A DNA stretch of 64,000 nt from contig NZ_CP043178.1 of the NCBI RefSeq assembly GCF_014217545.1, forward strand, positions 1,612,001 through 1,676,000, read 5' to 3'. Positions 19,508 to 28,941 of the stretch are shown here, in pieces. The notes beneath the pieces were generated by a model. The model saw nothing but the letters and a program-made list of their open reading frames with translations. It was not told the DNA's origin and searched no databases. How positions within the stretch are numbered: the stretch's first letter is position 1; every line of letters begins with the position of its first letter. Source of the stretch: Pseudarthrobacter sp. NBSH8. GTDB taxonomy: Bacteria > Actinomycetota > Actinomycetes > Actinomycetales > Micrococcaceae. The position numbers and the translations under genes were made by a program.

Positions 19508-22191
19508 TGGTGGATCAGCCCGGGGACGGCGAATATCCGGAACATTGGGAAGCTGATGTCGTACTCCGTGACGGTGGCACCGCCCATCTGAGGCCCATCC
19601 ACCCCAGCGATGCGGACGCAGTCCAGGCTTTCCATACCGGGCAGTCGCAGAACTCAATCTACATGCGCTTTTTCGCGTTCAAGGCCCGGCTGTCCGGCAA
19701 GGAGCTCAAGCGCTTCACCGAAGTGGACTACAAGGATCGGGTTGCGCTGGTGATTACGTTCGGCGGCGAAATCCTGGGAATCGGCCGCTACGACAGGCTG
19801 AATGACCCCCTCGAAGCCGAAGTCGCGTTCAACATCGCCGACGCCCACCAGGGCCGGGGTATCGGCTCAATCCTGCTCGAACACCTTGCCACGGCGGCCC
19901 ACGAAAACGGGATCCGTCGCTTCAGCGCCGAGGTGCTGCCGGAAAACCGCAAAATGCTGATGGTGTTCGCCGATGCCGGCTACGACGTCAAACGCCATTT
20001 CGACGACGGCGTGGTCAGCCTGGAGTTCAACATCGACCCCACCGAAAAGTCCCGTGCAGTGATGGAATCACGCGAGCACCGCGCCGAGGCGAGAAGCGTC
20101 CGGGACCTGCTGGCGCCGTCGTCCATTGCCGTCATCGGGGCGAGCCGCAAATGGGGGACCGTGGGGTACCAGCTGCTGGAACACATCATCGAAGGCGGCT
20201 ACTTCGGGCAGGTCTACGCCATCAACCCGGAGGCGCTGGAGCTCGCCGGAATGTTGTCCTTCGGCAGGATTTCCGAGGTTCCGGAGCCGGTGGGGCTCGC
20301 AGTGATCGCCGTTCCGTATGAGGAAGTGGCCACGGTCGTCGATCAGTGCGCCGCGGCGGGGGTCAAGGGTCTGGTGATCGCCTCAGCGGGCTTCGAGGAC
20401 GACGGCGAACGCGGCCTCGCCAGCCAGCGAAACCTCGTGCGCAAGGCCAGGGCCAACGGCATGCGGGTGATCGGGCCCGCATCCCTGGGGATCGTTAACA
20501 CCCATCCCGACGTGAGGCTGAACGCCTCCATGGCGCCCTCACTGCCGAGCCGCGGTGGCCTGGGCCTGTTCAGCCAGTCAGCGGCGATCGGTGTTTCGCT
20601 CTACGCGGCGTCACGCCGCCGCCGGCTGGGCGTTTCCACGGTCCTGTCGGCCGGCAACCGCGCGGACGTCTCAGGTAACGACATGATGCAGTTCTGGGAG
20701 GACGACGCCGACACCACCGCGGTGGGCCTCTACCTGGAGTCGATCGGGAACCCCCGCAAATTCTCCCGGATCGCCCGGCGGCTTGCCCGCAGCAAGCCCG
20801 TGGTGGTGGCCAAGTCGGAAACCATGGGCCTGCGGCTGCCGCCTGGCCACGCCGTCCGTACCACCCAGGCGCCCGCCGGTGCACTGGACGCCATGATGCG
20901 CCAGGCCGGCGTCATCCGGGTAGAGACCATCGAACAGCTGATGGACATCACCCAGATAGTGTCCGGGCAGCCGCTCCCGGCGGGGCCCGGACTGGCCATC
21001 TTCAGCAATTCCCTGGCGCTGGGCAAAGTGGTGGCGGACAGCGCCGAAGCGCACGGCCTGACCGTGAATGGCATCGTCACCGACGTGGATCTCGACGCCG
21101 GCATGTCCCTGGCACTGCCGGCCCTCCGCCGCAGCCTCCAGGACACCCTCGCGTCCGACGCCGTCCATGCCGTGGTGGCCGCGCTGTTGCCGGTGCGCGG
21201 CCTGACGGTGGACCACATCGCCGAGGTCCTGGCCGAATGCTCGGCCGCCGCCGGGAAACCGGTCGTCGCTGCCTTCACCGGTATCCTTGACCCCTCCATC
21301 TATGTGGAGGGCATGGTGGGGGCCGAACAGCAGACAGTGCCGTGCTTCTCGAACGCCGGTGCGGCTGTGGCTGCGCTCGCGGCCGTGGTGCGCTACGCGG
21401 AATGGGTGGCACGGGACCCTGGTCACTTTGTTCAGCCCGAAGGCTGCGATCCGGAAGGCGCACGGATCCTGCTGGATCAGCTTCTGCACGATGTCCATGA
21501 GGAGCAACTCAAGACCCTGGAACCGGCGTCAGCGGCAGAGCTGCTGGCGCACTACGGCATTGCGGTGCTGCCATCCGCCGGGTTCGACTCAGAAGATGAG
21601 GCCATAGCTGCCGCCGGAAGGCTGGGCTGGCCGGTCGCGCTGAAAACCACGGACCCGGCACTTCGCCACCGCCTCGACCTGGGGGGAGTCCGCCTCGATA
21701 TCGAGGATCCGGATTCCCTGCGCCGCAACATCGTGCAGATGCGGCGCTCGCTGGCACCTTACGGTTCCCGGGCACTGGAGGTGCAGTCCATGGCTCCCGT
21801 GGGGCAGGCGTGCACGTTCCGGGCCATTGAGGATCCACTGTTGGGGCCGGTGGTCTCCTTCGGGCTGGCCGGGGACGCCGTCAATCTGCTGGATGACTGG
21901 GCGCACCGCGTGCCTCCGCTGTCCGCCGGGGACGTGAAGGACTTCATCCGCGGACCCCGGGCCGCCCGCAAACTCTTCGGCTACCAGGGTCTTCCCGCCG
22001 TGGATATTGCCGCTTTGGAGGAGGTCGCCGGGCGGCTGGCCTGGATGAAGGACAACCATCCGGAGATCGCGCTGGTGGAATTCAACCCGGTTCTCTGCGG
22101 GACTCAGGGCGTGTCCATCCTGGCCGCAGATATCCGGATCGGCAACGCGGCCCAGCGCACTGACAGTGCCCGCCGGGCCATGCTTGGCTGA
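19507..22191 (+). CDS. Bifunctional GNAT acetyltransferase / ADP-forming acyl-CoA synthetase-like protein (Pat-type protein acyltransferase)
   Basis: This 894-residue fusion has a GNAT domain first (about 1-175, acetyl-CoA loop HQGRGIGSILLEHL near 118-131). A CoA-binding Rossmann domain follows (SSIAVIGASRKWGTVGYQ, about 203-220), then a succinyl-CoA-ligase-like middle, and an ATP-grasp domain from about 665. Proteins with these parts include the Pat-type lysine acyltransferases that modify and silence acetyl-CoA synthetase and other metabolic enzymes; the ligase-like part usually serves as a regulatory module. In Salmonella Pat the GNAT lies at the C-terminus, whereas here it is N-terminal, the order seen in several actinobacterial Pat proteins. 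The ATG start lies within a palindrome. An active ADP-forming acetate-CoA ligase is the alternative. Confidence 0.85.
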   Translation: MVDQPGDGEYPEHWEADVVLRDGGTAHLRPIHPSDADAVQAFHTGQSQNSIYMRFFAFKARLSGKELKRFTEVDYKDRVALVITFGGEILGIGRYDRLNDPLEAEVAFNIADAHQGRGIGSILLEHLATAAHENGIRRFSAEVLPENRKMLMVFADAGYDVKRHFDDGVVSLEFNIDPTEKSRAVMESREHRAEARSVRDLLAPSSIAVIGASRKWGTVGYQLLEHIIEGGYFGQVYAINPEALELAGMLSFGRISEVPEPVGLAVIAVPYEEVATVVDQCAAAGVKGLVIASAGFEDDGERGLASQRNLVRKARANGMRVIGPASLGIVNTHPDVRLNASMAPSLPSRGGLGLFSQSAAIGVSLYAASRRRRLGVSTVLSAGNRADVSGNDMMQFWEDDADTTAVGLYLESIGNPRKFSRIARRLARSKPVVVAKSETMGLRLPPGHAVRTTQAPAGALDAMMRQAGVIRVETIEQLMDITQIVSGQPLPAGPGLAIFSNSLALGKVVADSAEAHGLTVNGIVTDVDLDAGMSLALPALRRSLQDTLASDAVHAVVAALLPVRGLTVDHIAEVLAECSAAAGKPVVAAFTGILDPSIYVEGMVGAEQQTVPCFSNAGAAVAALAAVVRYAEWVARDPGHFVQPEGCDPEGARILLDQLLHDVHEEQLKTLEPASAAELLAHYGIAVLPSAGFDSEDEAIAAAGRLGWPVALKTTDPALRHRLDLGGVRLDIEDPDSLRRNIVQMRRSLAPYGSRALEVQSMAPVGQACTFRAIEDPLLGPVVSFGLAGDAVNLLDDWAHRVPPLSAGDVKDFIRGPRAARKLFGYQGLPAVDIAALEEVAGRLAWMKDNHPEIALVEFNPVLCGTQGVSILAADIRIGNAAQRTDSARRAMLG

Positions 22192-22233
22192 CCGCGGTTA
22201 GCATGTCCCCGGCCGATCTGTGAAAATGGGGGA

Positions 22234-22980
22234 ATGAGCTCACAGCCTTCCCCGTCGACGCCTTCCACCTCCGGCAGTGACAACCAGGCAACCCGCCCGC
22301 ACAGCTCACACAGCCATACGCCCCAGGGACAGAGCCTGGACGGTGCGCTCCAGAAGGCCGGTTTCTACCCCCGACTGGTGTCCGACGTCGTTGACGACGC
22401 CCTGGACGGCCGCGAATGCGTGGCCCACCTGGTCCACCTGGAAACCCACTTTGACCGGGCCGAGGTCCGCCGCCACATCACGGTGCTGGTCCTGACCGCA
22501 GACATGCTGGTGATCACCCACGTGGACGACCAGCAGCTCGACGACGCCGGCGAACAGATCGTGGCCCAGATTTCCACCGAATCCGTGCCCGTCGCGCAGA
22601 TCCGTTCCGTGGTCCTGAGCTACATGTACTCCCAGCCGCAGGACTACAAGCCCTCGGATCCGGTCCGGGAAGTCACCCTCGCCATCGCCTGGTCCGGCGG
22701 GCAGCGGCTGGACATGGGGCCCGCGAGCTGCGGAGACCCGCAATGCGAGGCAGACCACGGTTACAGCGGCACCATTGCCCAGGAGGACATCGTCCTGCGG
22801 ATCAGCGCTGAAGCCGACGGTGCACAAGCCGTCCAGGACGCCAAACTCTTCGCCCGCGCCCTGCGGGCCGTGAACACCGGCTCCACCGCTCCGGTGGCGC
22901 TCGCCGGCCAGACGCTCCAGCCCCGGCCCCGGACCGGTGTGTTCGGAAACAGGCTCAGCCGCGGGCATCAGCAGCGCTGA
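22234..22980 (+). CDS. DUF5998 family protein
   Basis: This 248-residue protein matches the actinobacterial DUF5998 family in its core, from SLDGALQKAGFYPRLVSDVV (about residues 34-53) through RRHITVLVLTADMLVITHVD and the Cys-containing GDPQCEADHG. The first 33 residues are Ser/Pro/His-rich and probably disordered. The family has no known function. The ATG follows GGGGGA. Its stop overlaps the start of the following phosphodiesterase gene (TGATG), so the two are translationally coupled and may act together. Confidence 0.85.
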   Translation: MSSQPSPSTPSTSGSDNQATRPHSSHSHTPQGQSLDGALQKAGFYPRLVSDVVDDALDGRECVAHLVHLETHFDRAEVRRHITVLVLTADMLVITHVDDQQLDDAGEQIVAQISTESVPVAQIRSVVLSYMYSQPQDYKPSDPVREVTLAIAWSGGQRLDMGPASCGDPQCEADHGYSGTIAQEDIVLRISAEADGAQAVQDAKLFARALRAVNTGSTAPVALAGQTLQPRPRTGVFGNRLSRGHQQR

Positions 22981-24224
22981 TGCCGGACCAAGGGAAAGCA
23001 ACGGTCTCCTCAGCCACTTCCGCAGCGGTTTCCCAAGGGGCTTCCGCGCAACTGAGCATGCCGCCCGCGCCCGCCTTTGGCCAGCGGTCCATCGCGGACG
23101 TCCTCACCAGTGCAGCCGCAAGCCTCGGAGTGGAAGGTTTCACTAACACCCTGGGCCTTCCGCCGGCGTCTCGCGTCTGCGTGGTCCTGGCCGACGGCCT
23201 GGGCCGGAACCTGCTGAAACAGAAGTCCGCCCACACACCGTTCCTGCGCTCCGTTATGCAGTCCGGTCAGGGGGAAGTTCCGGTATGGCTGGACTCCACG
23301 TTCCCATCTACCACGGCCGCTGCCCTGGCCAGCTTCGGCACAGGTCTCCCGCCCGGCCAGCACGGAATGGTGGGCTACGACGTCCTGGACCCGGGCCAGG
23401 ACAAGGTGGTCAACATGCTCGGCAACTGGGATGCCAAGGTGGACCCCGCCGAGTGGCAGCCGTTCCCTACCGTCCTCGAACGGGCCGCCGAATCAGTTAA
23501 TGTGACCACCGTCAGCCTGCCGCAGTTCGGCGACTCGCCCATGACCCAGGCGGCCCTCCGCGGCGGGAATTTCGTCCCAGGAGTGACTGCCCACGCCCGC
23601 ACGGCTGCCGCCGCTGAAGCCATGGACACCGCCGGAAAGTCCCTGATGTACTTCTACGTCAACGAACTGGATAAGGCAGGCCACCGGCACGGCTGCCAGT
23701 CTGAACAGTGGGAACACCAGCTCGAAGAACTCGACGCAACCGTCAAACGGCTGCACGCCTCGCTTCCGGCCGGGACCACAGTACTGCTCACGGCGGACCA
23801 TGGGATGCTCGACGTCCCGGAACAACAGCGGATCGACTTCTCCGCGGACGCGTCGCTTGTTGATGGCGTGCGGCATACAGCGGGGGAGCCGCGGATGGTC
23901 CACCTGTACCTTGAGGATCCGGCGGATGCCGCAGGCCGGGAGCGCTTGTTGCGTGCGTGGCGTGCCCGTTTCGGCGATAGGATCTGGGCTTTTACCCGGG
24001 AGGATGCCGTCGCCGCCGGACTGTTCGGGACGCTGCGCCCCGCCGTCGGGCCCCGGATTGGCGACATCATGATTGCCGCGCGTGACGCCCTGGCGCTCTA
24101 CGACACTCGCCGCGGGCGTCCCGCCGCCATGGAAGTGGTGGGCCAGCACGGCTCGCTGACCAAAGCGGAACGCGAAGTACCTTTGCTGTGCTTTGCGGCC
24201 GAAGGCAGGCCACGGCGACGCTGA
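22980..24224 (+). CDS. Alkaline phosphatase superfamily protein (nucleotide pyrophosphatase/phosphodiesterase type)
   Basis: This 414-residue protein has the metal-binding pattern of type I phosphodiesterases/nucleotide pyrophosphatases: VVLADGLGRNLL (about residues 62-73) for the first metal Asp, LDSTFPSTTAAALASFGTG (about 102-120) with the nucleophile Thr, NELDKAGHRHG and TADHGMLD for later ligands. No signal peptide is obvious, so it may act in the cytoplasm. The substrate is unknown. The ATG overlaps the DUF5998 stop by one base. It converges on sepH with four bases between the stop codons. Confidence 0.85.
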   Translation: MPDQGKATVSSATSAAVSQGASAQLSMPPAPAFGQRSIADVLTSAAASLGVEGFTNTLGLPPASRVCVVLADGLGRNLLKQKSAHTPFLRSVMQSGQGEVPVWLDSTFPSTTAAALASFGTGLPPGQHGMVGYDVLDPGQDKVVNMLGNWDAKVDPAEWQPFPTVLERAAESVNVTTVSLPQFGDSPMTQAALRGGNFVPGVTAHARTAAAAEAMDTAGKSLMYFYVNELDKAGHRHGCQSEQWEHQLEELDATVKRLHASLPAGTTVLLTADHGMLDVPEQQRIDFSADASLVDGVRHTAGEPRMVHLYLEDPADAAGRERLLRAWRARFGDRIWAFTREDAVAAGLFGTLRPAVGPRIGDIMIAARDALALYDTRRGRPAAMEVVGQHGSLTKAEREVPLLCFAAEGRPRRR

Positions 24225-24228
24225 GGCC

Positions 24229-25611
24229 TTAGTCCCGTTTGGTCCCGAAGACGATCTCGTCCCAGCTGGGAACCGTGGAGCGCTTCGGTTTCGCGGGCTG
24301 CCGTTCAGGCTGGTCCGCGTCATGCTCGTGGTACGGGCCGGATCCTGCGTCATCGGGGCCGGCCGTGTAGGCTGCCCGGCGTGGGCTTCCGCCGCCCAGC
24401 AGTTCGTCAAGGCCCACGTTCGGCGCAGGACGCCCCGACCCTGGTTCTGAGGGGGCCCCGTGTCCTGCGGCACGGGGCGGGGACGCCACGATGGTGATTT
24501 CCCTCGTATCGGTGCTGACGCCGTCGTGCAGTTTCAGGACGTCATCATCGTCAGAGTCCCGGTGCGGCGGGATGAGGCTGAGCCTGGACAGCATTGATGG
24601 CCGGGCGTCCCGCTTGCGGGTGAGAGGATCTGCTGCGGCAGCGGGCCCGGCTTCGTCTGGCACGCCGGACTCGGTGGGAGCCGCCTCCCGTGTTTGCGGC
24701 TCGCGGTATTTCTGGTCCCGGGATTCCGGTTCCGGGACCACCTCCGAAGGGCGCGGATGGGCGGCCGGCACACCGTGGGTCAGGAGCAGGGCCAGGGCGT
24801 CGTCGGCGTCTTCGTCGACTCCGAGGCGCTGGCCGCGGCGTGAACGGAGCATATCGAGGAGACCGTCGGATTCCCTGGCCGGCGTGACGGCTTGCGGACC
24901 GGTCGAATTGCGGGCGGCCGCAGCTGCAGCATCGGTTTCGAAGTCAAACGGCCGGTCCGAGACCGCAGTGAGGCGGCGGGCCGGGACGGGACCGTCCAGC
25001 GGCTCCAGCTCACTGAGTTGCTGAGCCCAACGGTTGGCGTTCTGCAGCGACTTGCGCACCGGACTGAACGTCCATTGCGCAGGCGGCTCCTCGCCGATGC
25101 CGGAGGTGCCGTCCGTTTTGGTTTCAAAACGGGCCACCACGGTCCAGTTGCCGTCCTGGCGACGCCAGGAATCCCATTCCACGGTGGAAGGCTCAACCCC
25201 GTGGGCTGAAAGCCGGTGGTTGACCATGTCCTGGAGGGACGCCGGGTTGTCGCCAAAAACGGAGCGGTAGGTATCGTGGCCGGGGGAGGGCGAGGCGACT
25301 TCCACCTTCCGCGCCTGCTGCGCTACATACTCCCGCTCGGCAAGGACAGGGCCCTCATACCGCTCGACTTTTGCGAGGGGCAGCCCGGAAAGCTCAGCTA
25401 CGTCCGCAGCGGTGGCGCCGCTGCGGATCCGTGACTGGATGTCCCGAGGGGACATGGCAATGGGCGCGGTTGCGGAAGCGGTCTTCGCCGAAGACCGGCT
25501 GGCCGCCCGCAGTGCTTCATCGATCGGCAGCTGGAACATCTCGCCGCCGGCACCGCTCAACAGGAGATGCTCCCCGTCGTCGTGTACGCCTACAAGCCGT
25601 AGATCCTGCAT
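24229..25611 (-). CDS. sepH: Septation protein SepH
   Basis: This 460-residue protein begins MQDLRLVGVHDDGEHLLLSG, the diagnostic N-terminus of SepH (DUF3071), an actinobacterial cell-division protein that binds FtsZ and promotes its assembly. A helix-turn-helix-like segment SGATAADVAELSGLPLAKVE lies at about residues 74-93. The central and C-terminal parts are Pro/Ala/Asp-rich and probably disordered, ending in a basic KRSTVPSWDEIVFGTKRD tail that is conserved in the family. The ATG at 25611 has GGAGGA at the right distance; the frame is open 15 codons further but lacks family similarity there. Confidence 0.93.
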   Translation of the reverse strand: MQDLRLVGVHDDGEHLLLSGAGGEMFQLPIDEALRAASRSSAKTASATAPIAMSPRDIQSRIRSGATAADVAELSGLPLAKVERYEGPVLAEREYVAQQARKVEVASPSPGHDTYRSVFGDNPASLQDMVNHRLSAHGVEPSTVEWDSWRRQDGNWTVVARFETKTDGTSGIGEEPPAQWTFSPVRKSLQNANRWAQQLSELEPLDGPVPARRLTAVSDRPFDFETDAAAAAARNSTGPQAVTPARESDGLLDMLRSRRGQRLGVDEDADDALALLLTHGVPAAHPRPSEVVPEPESRDQKYREPQTREAAPTESGVPDEAGPAAAADPLTRKRDARPSMLSRLSLIPPHRDSDDDDVLKLHDGVSTDTREITIVASPPRAAGHGAPSEPGSGRPAPNVGLDELLGGGSPRRAAYTAGPDDAGSGPYHEHDADQPERQPAKPKRSTVPSWDEIVFGTKRD

Positions 25612-25849
25612 ACAAATCCTCCACCCTGGCATTACTATCAATCGAAACTCTGCCACTCACCGGCACCTATTTGGGTTAGGAGCGAGGGCGCGCCGCGATA
25701 TTCCGGCACTTTCGGACACCCTCGCGGCCAGCGGCACGCGTTTCAGGGGTACTGGCCGTCCGGACCCGCGCAGAAGTCCGGATATTGGAACCCGCCCGGC
25801 GAAAGTTGTGCCCGCGCCGGGCACCTGGGCGCCACTATCCTCCGGGCTG

Positions 25850-26338
25850 CTATTTCCGCGAAAGCGCGGCTGTGAGTTCCTCGGGCCGCTTGGACGACGT
25901 CAGCCAATAGGGGGTCCGGTCTGACGGGTCAGTAATTTCGATCCGAACCACCGGGTCGATCCAGCCACGGATGCACAGGTAGGCGAGGCCATTGAGCCGG
26001 GTCCCCCGCTGGGCCGTGGCGTCCTTGCCGCGAAACGCAGCCACTTCGCCAACATAGCGGCGCTCGATCGTGGCACGACCTACCGTCAACCCGTCACTGG
26101 TGACAACGATGGCTGGGGTGGACAGCACCAGCAGGACAGCCATGATCGTGAACAGGACGCCGGCGGCCGTGTAGCCCGCAGCCATGCTGATCGGGGCGAA
26201 AACGAGGATCCCGGCGCCGGAGATTCCCGCCGCGATAACCCAGATCCAGACGTTCGGCCACAGCCTCTCCCGGAAAACAGCCGGGGTGCCGGCAGTGGGG
26301 GCGTCAGGGACGGGCGCGGTGGAGCTGGATTCGGGCAT
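25850..26338 (-). CDS. DUF3093 domain-containing membrane protein
   Basis: This 162-residue protein has two adjacent membrane helices (about 29-75, from NVWIWVIAAGISGAGILVF) followed by a soluble domain with RATIERRYVGEVAAFRGKDA and WIDPVVRIEITDPSDRTPYW, matching DUF3093. The equivalent gene lies beside dut in mycobacteria, as here. Its function is unknown; the fold suggests a membrane-anchored protein with a PH-like soluble domain. It is divergent from dut across about 107 bases. The 238 bases between it and sepH hold no gene that I can support. Confidence 0.88.
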   Translation of the reverse strand: MPESSSTAPVPDAPTAGTPAVFRERLWPNVWIWVIAAGISGAGILVFAPISMAAGYTAAGVLFTIMAVLLVLSTPAIVVTSDGLTVGRATIERRYVGEVAAFRGKDATAQRGTRLNGLAYLCIRGWIDPVVRIEITDPSDRTPYWLTSSKRPEELTAALSRK

Positions 26339-26445
26339 GCCACCAGCTTTCCACCTTTGGCTGGCTATTTCATCTTGGCCTCACCCTGCCTGGGCCTAGC
26401 GTCCCATCGAATCTAGGACGGAACTGCGGCTGGGCGTTAGAGTGA

Positions 26446-26994
26446 GTGACTGTGACTGACGAATTTGCCACTGTTGAAACCGTTCCTGACAATGAGCTGT
26501 CCGGCTCTGCGCCGGATACGGCCGCAGCCTACGGGGCCCCGACGCTGCAGGTGCAGCTGAAAATGCTCGACGTCGGGCTGGAGGCACCGTCGTATGCCCA
26601 CCCGGGCGATGCGGGGGCGGACCTGCGGGCCCGCGAAGATCTGGTCCTGGCGCCCGGAGAGCGGAAGCTGGTGGCTACCGGTGTTTCCATCGCGTTGCCG
26701 GACGGCTTCGTTGCCCTGATCCACCCGCGCTCCGGGCTGGCCACGAAGCACGGGCTGACCATCGTTAACGCGCCGGGCACCGTGGATGCCGGTTATCGCG
26801 GGGAGATTTCGGTGACTCTCCTCAACACCGATTCCAGGAACGCCATCGAGCTCCGGCGCGGCGATAGAATTGCACAGATGGTGATCCAGCGGGTGGAATA
26901 TGCCCAGTTTGTCCCCGTCAACGAATTGAGTGAATCGGTGCGGGGAGCCGGCGGATTCGGATCCACCGGCGGCTTCACCCCGCCAAACGCCTGA
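26446..26994 (+). CDS. dut: dUTP diphosphatase
   Basis: This trimeric enzyme hydrolyses dUTP to dUMP and pyrophosphate, keeping uracil out of DNA and feeding dTMP synthesis. The five dUTPase motifs are all visible: GDAGADLRA (about 50-58), [11 protein letters not shown] (about 94-104), [13 protein letters not shown] (about 107-119), GDRIAQMVI, and the C-terminal GAGGFGSTG that closes the active site. The protein is 182 residues from the GTG at 26446. A GTG at 26452 is also possible and fits a leaderless start, because TAGAGT at 26438-26443 looks like a -10. An N-terminal extension of about 25 residues precedes the core. Confidence 0.96.
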   Translation: MTVTDEFATVETVPDNELSGSAPDTAAAYGAPTLQVQLKMLDVGLEAPSYAHPGDAGADLRAREDLVLAPGERKLVATGVSIALPDGFVALIHPRSGLATKHGLTIVNAPGTVDAGYRGEISVTLLNTDSRNAIELRRGDRIAQMVIQRVEYAQFVPVNELSESVRGAGGFGSTGGFTPPNA

Positions 26995-27099
26995 CACCCG
27001 CCGACGGCGGCAACCAGCGGTGGTTGCCCGCGGCAGCTAAGACTTCCGACGGGACCTCCGGGCCGGCGAGTCACTTTCACAACTAAGGAGACAAACCCC

Positions 27100-27837
27100 A
27101 TGGTTTTTGGGCTCGGCAGGAAATCCAAGAAGGACCAATCGGCCGACCCGGCTGAATCCCGGGCCTCAGGGGAATCGACGGATTCCGCTGACGTGGCTTC
27201 GGCGGTCGCCGGGCGTCGGGACGAAGGCCCCTTTGATGTTTCCGAGGTCTCCAGCCGTGACGGCTACGTTGATCTTGGTGCACTGCTGATCGCCCCGAGC
27301 GAGGGGCTCCAGCTCCGGCTCGAAGTTGAAGAAGCCACCCAGCGCGTGGTCGCGGTGACCATGGACCTGAACGGCTCCAGCCTTCAGCTGCAGGCGTTCG
27401 CTGCACCCAAGACCGAGGGACTGTGGGACGAAATCCGCGAACAGATCGGTCAGTCCGTGGGAAGCCAGGGTGGTCAGGTTGAAGAAGTCGAGGGTGGCTT
27501 CGGAACTGAACTGATCGCCAAACTGCCCGCCGGTACGCCGGACGGCAGCCAAGGCTACCGGGTGGCGCGTTTCATCGGCATCGACGGTCCTCGGTGGTTC
27601 CTGCGTGGCGTCCTGGGCGGCCCGGCAGCGATGGAGCGCGAGGCTGCGGCACCGCTTGAGTCACTGTTCCGCCAGATTGTGGTTATCCGGGGCGACAGCC
27701 CCATGCCGCCCCGGGACCTGCTGCAGCTGCGCCTGCCCAAGGACGCCAGCGCCACCCCGGCGCCTGGTGCCCCGGAATTCAATGCCCCCGAGTTCAAAGG
27801 CCCCGAACGTGGTCCGGAAACCACACAGATTGGCTGA
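27100..27837 (+). CDS. DUF3710 domain-containing protein
   Basis: This 245-residue protein belongs to DUF3710, found downstream of dut throughout actinobacteria, with no known function. It opens with a short basic, low-complexity stretch. The conserved core starts near EGPFDVSEVSSRDGYVDLGA (about 44-63) and includes VTMDLNGSSLQLQAFAAPKT, WDEIREQIG and DGPRWFLRGVLGG. The C-terminal 40 residues are Pro/Ala-rich. The ATG follows AAGGAGACAAACCCC. An OB-fold gene follows within 40 bases or overlaps it, and a DUF3159 gene comes next, so this looks like a three-gene operon. Confidence 0.9.
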   Translation: MVFGLGRKSKKDQSADPAESRASGESTDSADVASAVAGRRDEGPFDVSEVSSRDGYVDLGALLIAPSEGLQLRLEVEEATQRVVAVTMDLNGSSLQLQAFAAPKTEGLWDEIREQIGQSVGSQGGQVEEVEGGFGTELIAKLPAGTPDGSQGYRVARFIGIDGPRWFLRGVLGGPAAMEREAAAPLESLFRQIVVIRGDSPMPPRDLLQLRLPKDASATPAPGAPEFNAPEFKGPERGPETTQIG

Positions 27838-27877
27838 TTCCCGCCAAGACCGCCTGGAATCATCCCCGGACGCTGGA

Positions 27878-28192
27878 ATGCCGGTCAGCCGACTGCCCGA
27901 ACGGGGGAGGGTGGTGTGCCAGGGGCACATCGAATCGGTCACCTACATGCCCGCAGACCAGAACGCGGCCTTCACTGCCATCGTCTCGGACCCCGACATT
28001 CGCGAGACCGGTGCCAAGCGGGCCCAGGGAAAGGGCGGCCGCCTTCGCGTGGTCTGGCTGGGGCGGCGCAGAGTGCCGGGCATCGCCGCCGGAACGGAAG
28101 TACGCCTCGAGGGCATGCTGTCCCAAAGCCACGGCCTGCCCACCATGTTCAATCCACGCTATGAAATACTTTCCCGCCAGGAGAACGAATGA
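27878..28192 (+). CDS. OB-fold nucleic acid binding domain-containing protein
   Basis: From the ATG at 27878 this is a 104-residue protein rich in beta strands: GRVVCQGHIESVTYM, FTAIVSDPD, GRLRVVWLGRRRVPGIAAG and TEVRLEGMLSQ. This pattern matches the small OB-fold protein encoded between the dut/DUF3710 and DUF3159 genes in actinobacteria. The start is uncertain. A TTG at 27830 would overlap the DUF3710 stop and give 120 residues, and neither start has a strong ribosome binding site. Its stop overlaps the next ATG (ATGA), so it is coupled to the DUF3159 gene. Which nucleic acid it binds is unknown. Confidence 0.82.
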   Translation: MPVSRLPERGRVVCQGHIESVTYMPADQNAAFTAIVSDPDIRETGAKRAQGKGGRLRVVWLGRRRVPGIAAGTEVRLEGMLSQSHGLPTMFNPRYEILSRQENE

Positions 28193-28941
28193 CCTCGCCC
28201 CAGCAGCCCGAGCCGTCCGAACAGCCCGAGCCGTCCGCAGTGCAGGGTTTTGCGGAGGGCTATGCAGCCAAGGCCGGCCTGCACCGCACGCATGACGGCC
28301 GGATCGATGTCCTGAAGAGCGCCGGCGGAATCCAGGGCATCGCCGAGAGCATTGTGCCAGGCATGGTCTTCCTGATCGCCTTTACTATCAGCCGGGACCT
28401 GACGCCGTCGCTGGTGGCGGCGCTGGCCTCCGCCGCGGTCTTTACGGTGGTCCGCCTCGTCCAGCGGCGTCCGCTGACCCAGGCCCTCGCCGGCGTGGTG
28501 GGGGTGGGCATCTCGGCCTGGCTCGCCAACACCACGGGCAAGGCCGAGGATTTCTACCTCCCGGGCTTCTTCACCAACACCGCTTACATCCTCGCCATGG
28601 TGATTTCCATCGCGATCAAGTGGCCGGTGGCCGGCCTGCTGTTCGGGATCATCCGCACCGAAGGCCTGGACTGGCGCAAAGACCCCGCGCGGCTCAAGGC
28701 GTACCGCCTGGGCACGTGGATCATCGTGGCGGTCCTGGTACTTCGGCTGGTGGTCCAGGTTCCCCTGTACCTGATGGGCGCGGACGGACTGGCCGCCTTG
28801 GCCACGACCCGCCTGATCATGGGTGCGCCGCTCTATATCCTGGGCGTCTGGATCGCATGGCTGGTCACCCGGCCGGTACCGGCCGCCGCCGATGCGCGGA
28901 CGTCGGATCAGCCGTCGAAGCCGTCGTCCTCCGACGCCTGA
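28189..28941 (+). CDS. DUF3159 domain-containing integral membrane protein
   Basis: This 250-residue protein has about six membrane segments starting near IVPGMVFLIAFTISR (about 53-67), with the conserved family stretches FFTNTAYILAM and WPVAGLLFGIIRTEGLDWR. It matches DUF3159, a family of unknown function that is always close to dut and the ceo genes in this phylum. The ATG overlaps the OB-fold stop by four bases. The 3' end overlaps the convergent ceoC-like gene by 34 bases, so their transcripts would be complementary at the ends. Confidence 0.9.
   Translation: MTSPQQPEPSEQPEPSAVQGFAEGYAAKAGLHRTHDGRIDVLKSAGGIQGIAESIVPGMVFLIAFTISRDLTPSLVAALASAAVFTVVRLVQRRPLTQALAGVVGVGISAWLANTTGKAEDFYLPGFFTNTAYILAMVISIAIKWPVAGLLFGIIRTEGLDWRKDPARLKAYRLGTWIIVAVLVLRLVVQVPLYLMGADGLAALATTRLIMGAPLYILGVWIAWLVTRPVPAAADARTSDQPSKPSSSDA

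Noticed and set aside
27166..27552. 128-residue minus-strand frame in the DUF3710 gene
   Set aside because: Shadow frame opposite a conserved gene.
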